This document shows, one piece after another, positions 32,550-44,879 of a stretch of 64,000 bases of DNA. Source of the DNA: Cerrena zonata. Its lineage: Eukaryota > Basidiomycota > Agaricomycetes > Polyporales > Cerrenaceae. The stretch spans positions 1-64,000 of the forward strand of contig JASBNA010000092.1 of NCBI GenBank assembly GCA_038087015.1, written 5' to 3'. How positions within the stretch are numbered: the stretch's first letter is position 1; each line of letters starts with the position of its first letter. Both the position numbers and the translations under genes were made by a program. The notes beneath the pieces are model-generated. The model did not search any database. It was not told where the DNA came from and was given only the letters and a program-made list of their open reading frames with translations.

Positions 32550-33850
32550 GACGAGACGGTCATTCAATCCATACATTATTCACCCATATTGGTTACTCAC
32601 CAGAGCCTCAACATCTTGATGTCCCTCAAACACACAGATGGGTATAGCCATGACACACGGTCTTCACCATTTGATACAAGATCGAAAAGAAAATCGACGG
32701 AAAGGGGTGGGAGGTGGCGTCGAAAGGCATAGAGGGGGAGAGGTTGAAAATATGTTACGAGACCGATAGTAGTCGAGGTACAGAGAAAGCACACCATTCA
32801 CTAGGGATGAGACATGTATATTTGGTATAGAGCTCATTTGTGCGAAGACTGGAGGTCAGGGTACTAAAGAAACCAGACAGCTACAGGATATCGAGGACCA
32901 TGGGAGGGACCCAGTTGCAATCGATTTGAACATGAGAGATATTCAAAGAGATAAGTGAGAAGTTGGTGCAAGATCCAGAGTGGGACGTCGAGTTTAGGCT
33001 GCTCGTGTGATCGTATCAGCATACTCATAGTCAGACGTACTCTGAATGGTCCAATCATCTCCCCTCCTGTACTTTCATCGCTGTTCAGGCTATCTGCCGT
33101 ACCCCGAGAGCCACGAGGAAAGGATGCCATGTTCGTTCTGACGTTCCCAATTAAAGGTAGTTCCCTGCCGGGGGATCACAGTTGAATAAGATTGAGAGAG
33201 TCTAGCACAAAGCGAGATGGTCCAGATTCGTCGTAGAGGTCATATCAGCAGAGTAGAATGAGGGAATCAAGGGGTTCCCATTCGTGAAGGACTCATGGTG
33301 TTGCAGTCCTGAAGGTTACGCGGAACGTGTCAACGAAACGGACAGGAGCCACGTGCTTGTATTGAGAGGAAATTCTTGTCGGTTTCATGAGCATACCGGA
33401 AGCGAAGTAAGCTTTACACGAGCAGCAATCCATTCATGCAGTATTATCCACCAGAACCCCTTCATCTCGCTGGCTCTTAGCCCACATCCCAGTACCTAAC
33501 CCTCCTTGGTTGTGACACCCCTTCGAGCAAGCCCTCGGTTTAAAGAGTTACATGTCAGTGCTGAAGCGGATAATTTTGACCATGATACAGGTCTTTCAAT
33601 GTCAATCATGAGTAAGGGGGTGACTCAAAGACTTGATGTATGCATCTAAACACGAGAGGAAGTAGATTTTGAGGGCCGGAGCGAGAGCGAGAGCATAACC
33701 TCCAGCCACAAGCTACGAGTGATGGTGACGATCGGTCTAATGGCAATGTGGGGACCGAGCTATGAATGCAGTTGTGTAATGTCCCCAAGCCAAAGGATGA
33801 CGTTGAGCATGAATAGCCCGCAGTGACTGGAAGGAGGGAGGAGAGAACTC
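32550..33850 (-). pseudogene. family X copy 1, decayed
   Basis: The splice donor CTCTG/GTGAGTAAC (minus strand, near 32,597) and the phrase coding SHGPRYP (near 32,895) mark this as family X. An open piece at 33,130-32,864 codes for KLDVPLWILHQLLTYLFEYL, a hydrophobic-rich segment. A second, overlapping set of X-like exons at 33,400-33,850 includes a donor weakened to GTGGAT. Stops and frame changes are frequent. Function unknown. Confidence 0.5.
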
Positions 33851-34050
33851 GCAGCAGTGTTAGGATTGTACTGGTGATGATGGTTGATCATGGGGAGCAT
33901 CTGCCGGAGCGCGGAGGGACCAAAAATACCTCACGCTAGAACGTGACGAGAGTGAGTATTAGATGCGGATGTATGGACTGCTCACTAGTGTTCGGGGAAA
34001 GGGTGATTGCATCTGGCAGAGAGACTCGGAGAGCTCAGACGAATACCCGA

Positions 34051-34072
34051 TGACGTCAACACGTGCTCATTC
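34051..34072 (+). promoter_or_regulatory. CRE-like cassette motif, copy 2
   Basis: TGACGTCAAC is intact. The second half is altered (ACGTGCTCATTC). Confidence 0.7.
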
Positions 34073-34560
34073 CAGATGTTGATTTCAACAGTTTGCATCC
34101 TGTCTCTATTATAATTTGATGACATGCTCGCCTCTGCCCTTGAGAATCTTACACGAAACAATCATCCATATCTCGTTTAAGCAGTGCTAGTTACCCCGTT
34201 CCAAATACGTCGATTCATTCTCGACGCCATCGACGCAAACATGTGATACACATCCTGCTCTTGTCAAACCGACTCATCTATACGTATCACTATCATTGGT
34301 CACCTGTCTCGGACGTATCTAGCCTACCGTCTGATCTAGATTGTGAAGGATTGCTGCGCTCCGAGTCATGGTAGACTCATCGCACATGCCATACAGGAAA
34401 CTGAGATATGAATCTAGTAGGACCGGGAGTGCAGTCACTCCGTGTGAAAGGCTAGGGTTCTCAGGTAAAGGTGGGGATGATGAAGTGAGCACTGGGTATT
34501 TTAGTCGTCAGATATTGTGGTGCATACATACGGACCTGGGATTTTGCCATTTTCCAGAGC
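34073..34560. other. no gene recognised
   Basis: This stretch right of the motif contains a short open frame at 34,368-34,577 without motifs. I see nothing supportable. Confidence 0.35.
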
Positions 34561-35100
34561 TCTCTACGTCCCATTGACACCTAAGGATGTATCCGCATAT
34601 CTCCTATAGCCAATCCTCCTCGACAACGACTGTTTTGACAGACCCAGAACGACTGGTAGGTAGTCGCAGTTGCATTCTTCGACATTGATCCGAAGTTGAG
34701 AACTCGAAGGATGCTTCCATGAATAGAGTAGGGTCACCAAAGGCGAGACGACGTGAAAGTCTGGTTGAGACTGCAATGCCCGGTGTTTCTTTTCACGGAC
34801 TTAGTCCGGAATATACCTACCTACCGTCAACGTAGAGATCGAAGAAATCAAGATCAGGGCGAAGAGCCAGGGTGTGAACTAGAATGTCTGGCGAGGGAGT
34901 AGTTAGACATATGGTACGAGACCTATAGCAGCCGAGGAACAGAGAAAGTGAGTAGAGGGCACACTCGAAGTAGAGCTCTAGGCGATCGTAGGATATTGGG
35001 AGGCATGACGGTTGCGATATAAGAAACTGAGTGAGTGTCCTAAGTGAAACATCCAATCCCTCGAGTGGGAATCACATCTGAGACCTTCAAACGGGGCATT
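34560..35100 (-). pseudogene. family X copy 2, 3' part
   Basis: This stretch aligns with 56,150-56,520 (shared ATATCCGCATA, CCTCRACGACAACTG and ACATTGATYC segments). It keeps a minus-strand open piece at 35,056-34,817. The 5' part of the gene is missing. Confidence 0.45.
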
Positions 35101-35340
35101 AGCTTTCGTACTCTTTGGGACCATTCATAGTAAGCCGTGGACATACGTACTTTGCAAGGTACGATTGTTTCTCCCGGAAGGAGCTCATCTAATAGTTACC
35201 TTTTCGCTGGCGTCCTTAGCTTCCGTCGTATTCTGGTCGTGCTAAGAAGAGGGTACCACGTCCCGACGGTCCTAACTAGGAGTAACATGCCGCTAGAGGG
35301 CATAACCGAATGTATTGCTAGTCAACTGGTCAGCGAAACG

Positions 35341-35596
35341 GTTGAAATCCGAGGGCCTCTTGTTCGAATACTCTCGGGATAGAAATATATTCGAGGAGAA
35401 TCTCTACGAGAATCTCGACTGGTATTGTGAGAACAGGTAGTATGGAGTTAGTTTTTCGGGAGAATTTTGCGATGTCTCGTCGATGTTCGTCGATCTCTAG
35501 TTCCTTTTTCTTGATCGCTGCTTGATGACTTTGAATAGAATGGCTAAATTCGTTTCGTTTTTCTATCTCTATAGGAGGTCTTACATCTGTGAGCAT
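35341..35596 (-). pseudogene. 5' fragment of the large F-box gene
   Basis: About 80 residues match the start of the gene at 24,936-26,447: the coiled coil (ELEIDEHRRDIAKF) and first half of the F-box (IPVEILVEILLEYI). Homology stops after RVFE, just before the acidic insert. Here the first codon is ATG (35,596). The upstream leader and the CRE-like block are also kept, so the duplication carried promoter plus 5' end only. Confidence 0.75.
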
Positions 35597-35851
35597 TATG
35601 TTAAGAAAGTGTGAGTGGTCACTATACGAAAGAAGTTCTGGTGGGCCCTCTCACTATTCGTTAGATCGCTTGTCAAGGACGACCGCCAATGTTGGTACTA
35701 TCAGAACTTGAGAATGCTGCGTAGTACTGTAAAAGCCAGTGCTTGGGGAGTGTTTGTATAGTAAGGATGCGAAACAGACAGTACAAAGGACCAAGTTGGC
35801 AGCAGCATGTATGAGTCGTTGGTACTGGGAGAACGGTTGGTACTCGGCAAA

Positions 35852-35873
35852 TGACGTCAACGCGCGCTCATTT
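35852..35873 (+). promoter_or_regulatory. CRE-like cassette motif, copy 3
   Basis: Identical to copy 1 over 22 bases. It lies about 255 bases upstream of the truncated F-box copy, at the same relative place. Confidence 0.75.
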
Positions 35874-35919
35874 CCCACGCCTTCTCGATTGTAGCCTGAG
35901 CATGTCAACTATCTCTAAA

Positions 35920-36400
35920 TACTCTCATGTACAGGACGATATGACCCATACGAGAGGAGCGAAAAGATTCTTGAGCGGATTCTGCCATTTGTACCCCTCC
36001 CCGCTTGGTTCTATGTTGTCCACGGTGCTTTACAGTACCCTCTCGAACCCCATTTCTTCTTCACTTATACCCTCAATCCACTTCAAAATCTCGAGCTTGA
36101 CGTACAGGATGATTGAAGATGCATACTCCATCACCTCTCTAGATAGGGCGACGACGATGAAGCCACCAAGCGGATCAAGTTTGCGTCTAACCATAGTATC
36201 CAGACTTTCGATATTGCTGACGTAGGGCTATCATCAAATTAACTCGCCTATAAACACCACGATATTCTCTTTTGGGAATTTAGTTGTCTTCAGAGGACCT
36301 TTCTGAATCTAGTTTGGGAGAGCGATCAAGCTTCAAGACACTCAGTCTCGCTTGTTACGAACTCGTCACCATGACTGAGGTAAAGTCGATTCTCCTTTAT
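35920..36400 (+). pseudogene. segment Y copy 2
   Basis: This stretch aligns with 27,860-28,600, including GGTTCTATGTTGTCC, GATGAAGCCACCAA and the exon-end GAGGTAAAGTCGA. It has stops in all frames over the alignment. Confidence 0.5.
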
Positions 36401-36789
36401 TCCAAACCATTTGGGAATACTAAACTTTCCGTTCGTTGAGGCATTTTCCCCGATATGGTCAGTACTTTGGCGTAACGGGGTTACTTAACACCGCTTGACT
36501 ATGGCTTAGAAACGTCGACAGCTGGCCTTCACCTACAACACGTCCATTATCATGTTTCCTCCTAGTGGTATTCTGATCACCCCTCGACGCTACGGACCTC
36601 AACACATGATGGACATCCTGTCTATGTCAAACCGACTCGTGCGTATGGGTTACCGTCATTTGGTACTTCCTTTGAAAGGTATCAAAAGCACCATCCGACA
36701 CGCACATTGTGCAATCATTTTCGCGTTCGTGCGGAACTCAATGCTTGTCTCATGTAGTCAGAAGAGGTGCCCGAGGACGTTCCGCATGT

Positions 36790-36995
36790 CAACCGACTAA
36801 GTACTAGCAGTAATTGCTTGCCAGTGGAGCACAGTAGATGTCGACGGCGAATGGGCCATGAGGTGCGAATCCATTCTGAAATTCCGATACTAACTGATCC
36901 CCACCCTCGGGAGCTGTCTCTGTCGGATCATCATCGGACGAGTATTGGCGTGACAGCCTGAAATCGATTATATGGTATTTTGGAGCTTTCACTGT
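36790..36995 (-). pseudogene. protein kinase fragment (DFG changed to DFR)
   Basis: The minus-strand frame reads PKYHIIDFRLSRQYSSDDDPTE and later PFAVDIYC. These match exon 4 of the intact kinase at 38,677-40,048 (IIDFGLSRRYP, PFAVDIYC). The DFG glycine is replaced by Arg and the flanking exons are not recognisable, so this is a dead partial copy next to its likely parent. Confidence 0.7.
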
Positions 36996-38676
36996 AAGAA
37001 TGAAAGCTCGCGATGTCTCTATATGGCACCTAGTGCGAGCTTTGTGAGTGGAAGCACGTAGGTTTCATCTCGAAGTGGGAACAATTGAGTGATGTTGTAT
37101 TCTTCCATGCGAGGGCGGAGCTAGTAACCATCTGTCAGCGACATGGGAAAACAATCGGTCGCGGAGATTTCTAAATGATGGCGCTTTTCAGGATCAACCC
37201 TAGAAATAATCAGGACTTGCATTGTTCTATGCAAGCGAAACGACAAGACAGCTCGAGTACCAGCTTAGGCTTGGTTGTTCAGCGACCTGTCAGACGTAAC
37301 AATTATTCCACAGAAAAACTGTATTGTCATAGGAAAGAATGATGTGTGCGTGTTGATGATCTCGATGAAGAACTCGGATACCAGACGTCTCTGGTCAGTG
37401 AGATGTCTTGGACTACCAAATTTTACGAGATACGGCCAAAAACCCTGCTCGAGATGAATATATTCATAGATCTGCATGAGTATACAAAGGTTAGCAATGT
37501 TCCTTTGTATTGCTTGAAAGCGACCAGTGTCAACCCATCAATACCGTGATAAAAAATACGACAAGTTAACCTATGTGATCAAATCGTATACCCAATGTGA
37601 AACGCATAAGGTATTAACAAGAAAGTGATGGATACTCACTTCAGCTTGGTAGCTGTAGAGGGCTTCCCCGCAGGAACCACGCACGTACGGTGACATTACA
37701 TTCTGCGGCCCACAGATAGACCCGGAGGGTGATCTTGAACCCGAGCAGGGTCGAGAATACATCACCGCATATTTGCGAAAGGCAAACTGAAAGGTGAACA
37801 AGACTAGGTGGCGCGCAGCCCTTGTTCTCCAAGGCTAAGTGAACCGAGTACTGTGGGCCGCCTGTCAGGACTCCCGTAGCGGTGTCAGTTTGACACGCGC
37901 AATCTTCATGCTGTCATAATGTTTCCTTGATGTTTCCTAGTCGTCTCTATAGGTACTGTACGTGTATCGGAGAATCCAAGAGTTAAAAAAAGGACCTTTT
38001 GGCCGTCCAATGCGGGGGTCACATCGACCCTAGTTCAAGTGTGTGAACCACAGTAGCCGATCCCCGGTAAGTACAGCATCCGCTTGGACAGTTCGTACCT
38101 GCTGACGTTGGACTAAACCAACGGACAGCCTAGAGGTCGTACTGTCACTCACATAATCATCGTAAATCGTCTCTCACATAACATTACTCAATTTCATTCT
38201 TCCGAGAACATACACTAGCTGAACGGCACCGTGGTAGTAATGCTTGAAAATGTATCACTAAGATCAGTCCTTCCAGAAGTTGCATAAGTTTTAACCATCA
38301 GGCCATGAAGTTTTCATGAAGGGAACCACTGCCAAGAAGTTAAAACAGAAGGTTTCCTCATCATTCCAGGTCAAGTGACGGAAATAGCTTCAGGTACATC
38401 ACTTAATCCCAATAAGTAACTATCAACGTGCCCAGAAGCGGCATAACATGACGGGTCACATTCAACTTGTATACCAGAACCAAATGAAGAAAGCAGGGAT
38501 AAAAGAGGATAACAACGTCCTATAGACAACGAGCAGGAAATATGAGTAATTGACATGCATTCGCTCTTGAAAAGAGTGATGTATTGGTGGCGGTATTGAG
38601 GGCGGATCAAATTGGGGGAATGTAATCAATGAGCGACGAATGAATGTCGTGAGAGGATCCCCCCGTAAATACTGGA
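36996..38676. other. no gene recognised
   Basis: No ORF here has recognisable motifs or a paralogous partner. It may hold remnants of the kinase copy. Otherwise I see nothing in it. Confidence 0.35.
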
Positions 38677-40048
38677 TTATTTACGAGGCCTCGGTAATGC
38701 CCTCTTGAATGTCAAGATGTGGCCTATGGTGTTGAATAACTGACGGGTATAGTCAACAACACCGTAACGCTCATCATCCGTTCCAGCGGGATCCTTCAAA
38801 AAGACTCTGGCACGAAGCTGCCACCACCACCGCGATTTGATGATCTTGTTATATCGTTCGACCACCTGCTCGATCTTTAACCGTTTCTGCGGATCGGACT
38901 CTCGCATTGCATCTACAAGGGGCTGGAGGAATTCACAACCATTGTATACCTACGCATATCTAGAATCAACAAATGTCTGTATATGAGATATCAATCATTC
39001 CGTGACGAACCTTTAATATATAGTTTTCGATAACATTACCCACACAGTATATGTCCACGGCAAACGGGTCATGAACCACAGGTCCGATCCCGTTAGTGAA
39101 TTCCGGCACTGAACGATCAGCTCCTTCAGGAAGAGTTTCTGTGGGGTTCAGGTTATCAGCCGGGTATCGACGCGACAGCCCAAAGTCAATGATATGATAT
39201 TTTGGAGGTCGTGCAGTCCGAGTGAATGGTCTCTTAACCTCTGCTGTGAATGATCGATTCATGTGGGGAGCTTGGACATGAAAAGGTTCCGGCCACATAT
39301 CCCTCGAGTCAATCATGATGTTGTACACCATGAGATCACTAAAGGTCATTAGTGTTGTGATACTCATTCGATCATGGCACTACATACCGGTGGGCTATAC
39401 GGCAATCATGCAGGAATTGAAGACCCTGGTATGGGGGTAGGAGTTGTGGTTAGGTCTTTATGCGAATAAGACTATTGGTCTCATACCTCAAATATTTGAC
39501 GGAAGCATTCGAGCACTTCCCCAACTGTTTCAAACCGAGGAATATTGAAGTGGTCCAGGACTGGCATTACAAAAATGGAGAACTCTTCATCGGGAATGTC
39601 GAAGAGTTCGTAGATAGGTGTAGAGTGGTTCCTCGGATGAGACTTGGCAGGCTCGGATGCAAGGAACATGGTGAGTGGCCCCTCCAGCTCGTTCGTTCTT
39701 CGAGAGAACCGCTTCAACATAACGGTCTCTCCATCTGAGAGCCGAGTTGCATCCATCACCGCACGGTGCTACATCGCACAAGTGGTCAGCTTCAAGACAT
39801 GATATAGAAATATTCGACCTTACTCCCAATTGGAGTCCATCCTCGAAATGGTGCCAACGTTTGCCTGTATCTTTCCAGGAGGGAACCCAGCCTGGCCTGT
39901 AACGGGGTCGCAGCATGTAGCCCCTCTCAGCCAGCCATACCTGGTGGTCGCGCCACCATACCTCACCCGAAAGGAGTGTCAAACGATCTTTATAGGCTTG
40001 AGTGTGAGGAGTCACATTTGTTGCGCCTGACGGGGAGTCTTCATCCAT
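38677..40048 (-). CDS. protein kinase, mushroom-expanded (FunK1-like) type, intact
   Basis: Five minus-strand exons: 40,048-39,824, 39,768-39,487, 39,425-39,388, 39,338-39,011 and 38,949-38,677. All introns are GT-AG, about 49-61 bases each. The joined frame is exactly 382 codons. Motifs in order are WWRDHQVWLAERGYMLRPRY, then VMLKR with a candidate ATP-binding Lys, LQFLHDCRIAHRDLMVYN (catalytic HRD plus Asn, formed across the exon 3/4 junction) and PPKYHIIDFGLSRRYP (metal-binding DFG). DPFAVDIYCVGN and a helical C-lobe follow. No glycine-rich loop is evident, which is common in this group. Individual exons look like junk ORFs, so the gene is easy to miss. Substrate unknown. Confidence 0.87.
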
Positions 40049-40455
40049 TACGAGTGGGGAGGAGATAATCCGCTTGATTGTGGGTTGAGGAATTGCTCCT
40101 GAACATTAGGATTAAGGAGCCCTTGAAGAATGCAAGCTGCCAGCGCCGGACCTTCAACTTCTCACCGTATTGTCCGCGTACAGGTCTATTAAGCTAAGCG
40201 AGCGCTGATGAGCGTGGGTGCTTATGTATTAAGAAGGCGCTATTCCGAGTCGAGCTGTTAGTTATGGGTCAGTTGTGGACTTGACATCGGACCCTGGTTG
40301 CCACCATCATACCTATTGTTCCTTTTCTGTCCATGGCTCAGCATGATCCTCCCAATATATAAGCAACTCAAGATGCAGCATCTCCGATTCCCAGACACTC
40401 GTCCTCTCGAACTCTTACTTCCACTTACCTCATTAGCCTTCACCGTGACACCACC

Positions 40456-40874
40456 ATGTTTTCTATGTTTAATGTCGATAAATATCAGGAGAAAACTATA
40501 CGGAAAAAGGTGACCAAAGAGACCGACCTCATCACGAAAAGGTCGGCCGAAATCCGCGACAAAATCCCTAAAGAAATTGATCTCCCCATTCTGACCGAGA
40601 TCAAGGGGGAAGGTTCCGGGTATGTTTCGCATCCATTATTACTATCGCTTCTACCCACCCTGACTATATATTCATCGATAGGTTGGCAGAAGAGGGAGAT
40701 TCGCTTCTCCGGCGGCTCAATGAACTACGTGTTCTCGAGAAGCCAACCAAGAAAGTTCAACTGAAAACCATCAAATCAGAGGCAGTCCAATATTATAAGG
40801 ACGTCGCATTATGGGACACGAAAGCGATAGTGGGTCTATCGAACTGTGCACAAATAGCTGTATTAACGGGGTAG
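40456..40874 (+). CDS. small two-exon gene of unknown function
   Basis: Exons are 40,456-40,619 and 40,682-40,874, with a 62-base intron (GTATGT...CGATAG). The joined frame is 119 codons. The product is Lys/Glu-rich and helical (MFSMFNVDKYQEKTIRKK; AEEGDSLLRRLNELRVLEK), with no membrane segment. A GTAGCT sequence overlaps the stop, and an open segment at 41,005-41,150 ends in a GTGAGT donor, so more exons are possible. I could not phase them. A kinase gene lies head to head 400 bases to the left. Confidence 0.55.
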
Positions 40875-41649
40875 CTACTAATAGACGTCACTTGAAATGC
40901 ATGAGCATGGTTTTCTAAATATGATGATGTCTCGTGAGTAGCAACGATCTCTCTATGTCTCTCAGTTGTCCACCCAACTCACAATGGGGTACTCACTCTA
41001 TTAGAGAACAACAGCGCCTCCACTTCCTCTTCAACTATTAACGAGGCGCCATACGTGCATCCGGCGAATTACTGGGACTGTGATCTGGTCGATAAAATCA
41101 ATGCAGCCGGCAAAACACCTCCTGTGACCGCACGGGAGAATCGGGTGAGTAGTAACATGCTTGATTACATTTTTCAATCACGAATCTCACTCGTTATACT
41201 GTAGAGCCAGACGTAGTATGAGGAGATTTGATCTAGATCCCTATAATCTATAACACCGTATGTATACCCAACGTCTGTGGCATCTTTTCTTTGTACTCGT
41301 GATGGATTCCATGTCTTGATGACTCGCGGGCTGCTTCTACTCCCCTAAAACCATATATTCCCAACGATCTAATCTGCTGTGGGCAACTTGACAACACGTT
41401 CCAGTTGCTTTTCAGGGTCGTATTTGATGGTCATAGGGCGATATTGTCTTTGAGATATCACTCCGAACCACCTCGCAATAACAAATGGACAGAAAGTACC
41501 ATTGCATTGTGTCGCATTGTATTGTACCTGAGATATGAGTAACCATCTGCCACAAGATGGATTTCTATTTCGTACGATCCAAGTACATTGAACACCCTGC
41601 ACAGAATAACTTGAGCCGGTTTAGTAAGACCCGAATGGCTCCCACGACG
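40875..41649. other. possible further exon, otherwise empty
   Basis: The segment at 41,005-41,150 reads open (NEAPYVHPANYWDCD) between an acceptor and a GTGAGT donor. The rest shows nothing I can support. Confidence 0.35.
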
Positions 41650-42420
41650 TCACTCGCACCCACCAAACACGGAATAACACCCTTGACAAAAGTACAAAGA
41701 CTGTTCTGATCTTACCTTCAGATCGAGTCCGAGTTTTATCCAGCTTGGGCGCTGCCGTACTGCCGCTGAATCCGAATAACTCATCTGAGCAAATATTATA
41801 TTCATCACGGAGTTGTATTCTGAAAAGCATCTTTGTACTCCAAGGACCCATTGGGTACCACCATCTGAGCAAAGTGCGATGACGAAGACGCAGGCAACGA
41901 GACACAAAATTGAACGAATCAAGCCACAGTGCGAAACCAACCCAGATCGTCTCCGAATCCTAAGTCGAGGACGATAACATATTCGAGTCTGTACCTGGAA
42001 AGGTGTGGAGAGTGCAACATTTCTCCAGCGATGACAGATATGAGACGGGACAAGGCACCATCGTTCGCCCACTCTCCAGTAGTCCTCCTGCTTCTGAGGA
42101 CGGTCTATAATAGACCCGTCGTCGCATACGTAGTGGTCTTCGGGCTTGTAAGTCTCCCCCTCGGACATCCTCGAGATCAAGATGTACTTGAGGAAGATCT
42201 CGACGATTCGCTCGTCCGGTATCATGAGAACAGGTAGTACGGAGTTGATTTTTTGATATAATAATGCGATGTCTCGTCGACATTTCTCGATTTCCCGTTC
42301 CTTTTCCTTGATCGCCGCTCGATAGCGTTGAATAGAATGGACAGACCTGTCCCGGTTTGGTGTAAACACTGTGTCAAGGAAACGATATGAGCGATTACTG
42401 CACAAAATGGGTTCTGGCAT
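41650..42420 (-). pseudogene. F-box gene 5' part, truncated relative of 24,936-26,447
   Basis: It shares the coiled coil (IQRYRAAIKEKEREIEKCRR), the first F-box half (IPDERIVEIFLKYI) and the second half (LVPSHICHRWRNVALSTPF). It then loses homology at the point where the parent reads ILWTQL. The leader with its splice donor (GTAAGAGG near 42,422) is conserved. The remainder of the frame (to 41,650) is unrelated and probably chance. Confidence 0.68.
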
Positions 42421-42779
42421 GTCCTCTTACTCTTTGCTAGATCGTTATCTGGACACGGTTCTGGTCAAGATATCGATGTGCATTGCACTGAAGCGCCTAG
42501 TCGGATACAGTACTGATGGAAGGCACCGTAATGCTCTACGGGAAATAGATTCCCTTTTGGTCCTGACTTATTTGCGTCACCTGGATATCTGTACAATTAA
42601 CAACTTGAAGAAGTTCGAACTAGTAGAACTAGCTTCGCCATCTCGAATGTATCCGGATCATTATTCCAGCGATCCTACGGTTACGTGAAGTGAACAGATG
42701 ATAGCATCGGCACCTGGGGTCAGTTCAATTATATGGTCTCACTATTCGAAATTAAATGGCGTATGAGTACTGACTCCCG

Positions 42780-43700
42780 GGACGGGTGTCATTCAGCGAC
42801 TGAGCACTCGGTCTGAACGGATCATCTTTGGAGCGTCGGCCGTCGATGATTTCGAGTCGTTGCACGTTGAGTCGTTGCACGTTGAAGACGAGCAAGATAA
42901 GTTACTGTAAGCGTACCGACAGCTTGTGGCGTGTGATCGACAATCATCGAAGACGTAGAGCCATCTAAGGAGGTCGTAGTTGACTCGGGCATGAGCACCC
43001 CGTTCATAACGTCCCATCCCAAGCCCTGGGATTCAAACTTGATATTTCAGAATAACGTATTAGCGTTCATTTAGCGTAAGTGCTCTATTGAAACTGTTCT
43101 AACCAGCCATACAAATACGTACTTCATGAAATTCAATCGTTTCTCCCAAAGGTAGGTTACCCAACGTTCACCTTTTCGTGGCATCGATCCTCTTCTGGAG
43201 AGCATTATACTGTGCTGATAGAAGGAAAAGGATGACAGGCCCCAATAGTTGAGATCAGTGGGAACATTGTTGGGGATTGCAAGAAGGTTGAGATTTCACT
43301 GAAACTAGGAAGTCACAACGATATCGGTCATGAAGACTGTCGAAAATTTGATATAGAGTTTCGCAGTTGCGTCGAGGGGAAAAAGGAGTGGGTATGGAGA
43401 GGAGCGTATCGAGGGGAAGGATGCCAACGAGAAGATTTCGCGACAAAGACAATTGCGGTTCTGGAGAGCGACAGCAAGTGTGTGCTTGCGTTCGGGGAAT
43501 GGTTTCCGTCTTAGAGGACGATCCAGCGAGAGTGTCTAGGCGTTGAGAAGTGTTATTATATATGATCAATGCACACATTGCTACTTACCAGAGCATCTTC
43601 ATCTCACGGAGACCTAGCACACATTCCGTGTACCAATTCTCCTTGGTTTTGAAAGCCTGTTTAGAAGACGGAAAGGTTGGACGATAAAATCGGGACATTC
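42780..43700 (-). pseudogene. family X copy 3, decayed
   Basis: A donor GATGCTCTG/GTAAGTAGC lies near 43,590 (minus strand), preceded by an open exon coding for KENWYTECVLGLREMKML. The open piece at 43,578-43,255 continues from the acceptor. A tandem 15-base direct repeat (GAGTCGTTGCACGTT twice, about 42,854-42,883) lies in the left part. Confidence 0.5.
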
Positions 43701-44050
43701 GTTCTTCGACGTCAATCAAGGAATTGAAACGAGCTCAAAATCGATAGATGCAATAGGGTACCGAGATATAATTTGATAATTGAAGCGAGGATTTAATGTC
43801 TATAGATAGAAAGCATGTTCGAAGAAGAGGGCAGCAGAGGACCCGGAGAACAGCCAGTACTCAGAGACAGATGGGGTAGGAATCAGGGATTAGGGTGCAA
43901 GAGTGGTCCAGTGTGGATTCGGACAACGATGATGGTGACCAAGAGAACGCTCGGTCAGCGGAGATATTGACTGCTCTATCTACAGCAGCAGGGCAGAAAG
44001 TGTAAGTAGAGCGAGACAGCTACATTCAAGTCGGTCGTCGATCCCGGCAG

Positions 44051-44072
44051 TGACGTCGACGAGCGCTCATTT
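44051..44072 (+). promoter_or_regulatory. CRE-like cassette motif, copy 4
   Basis: Two substitutions break the palindrome and the middle (TGACGTCGAC, then GAGCGCTCATTT). It lies 1,430 bases before F-box gene 2. Confidence 0.65.
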
Positions 44073-44149
44073 CCAACAACGTGCCTCATCTCTCCTGCTT
44101 GCAACTTCCATCACATCTGGCATTTCTCTTCTACTTCTATCGTACACTT

Positions 44150-44710
44150 ATCCCGCTTACGCATGAATCACATTGGCTGGAGAATAGTCTATTAGCATCT
44201 TACAGAAATACAACCGCCCTAACAAGCTAGATCGCGAAACTCGATCCCTTTTCTTTGCAGCTTTAGGTCAGGTTGAGCTCCTAGAACTTAGTACTTAGTG
44301 CTCACACGTACGGACGACACAGGGAGATACTCAACCAACTATATGGAACACAAGCACACCCTGAGATAATACTTACAATGTCAAAGCAGGTCTCAGTACC
44401 GGTTGCTTTCGACCCATACATTACAAATATTGACTACGGCCATTCAACATCTCTCGTTGGCAATTCTTCAACGTTCAATTTGTAGCCGGTGGGCACAGAA
44501 GCCTCTCGAGCATATATCTCTGTACCTTACACTGGAAGTATGCCGCTCGGTAATATGTTGTTCCCAGTTCAAAAATGTGTATCTGGTGCGCGGTGCTTTA
44601 CAAGCTTACTTCTTCTCCTATACTTACAGTCTGCCTCGGGAAGTCAAGATTGAAGATTTCCGAAGGGACGGAGTTTCATTGATATACTTCCGACGACCGT
44701 TAGCCTGATA
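44150..44710 (+). pseudogene. segment W copy 2 and fused 3' remnant
   Basis: An ATG at about 44,379 opens MSKQVSVPVAFDPYITNIDYGHS and soon stops. The same start at 27.7 kb stops after three codons. The region ends (44,640-44,710) in a remnant resembling 29,760-29,840. The product is not recognised. Confidence 0.45.
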
Positions 44711-44879
44711 GATCCTTGTTACGGACGCATCCGCCTACTGTTTGCCGTTGGCTGTCTCGACCTATAATCCTGTCCTCCCAGGTAGATGTCTAATCTGTGC
44801 TATATCCGGGACATCGTTTGTCGTATCACAGCAGCTGTCATGGCTCCAATAAACGTTGCTTCATCTCCGTGTAAAACGG
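44690..44879 (+). repeat. diverged tandem copy of the F-box upstream block
   Basis: It resembles 44,880-45,110 at lower identity (shared CGACCGTT, ATCCGCC, CACTGTTTGCCG-like text and ATAAACGTTGCTTCATC). The two sit head to tail. Confidence 0.6.
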
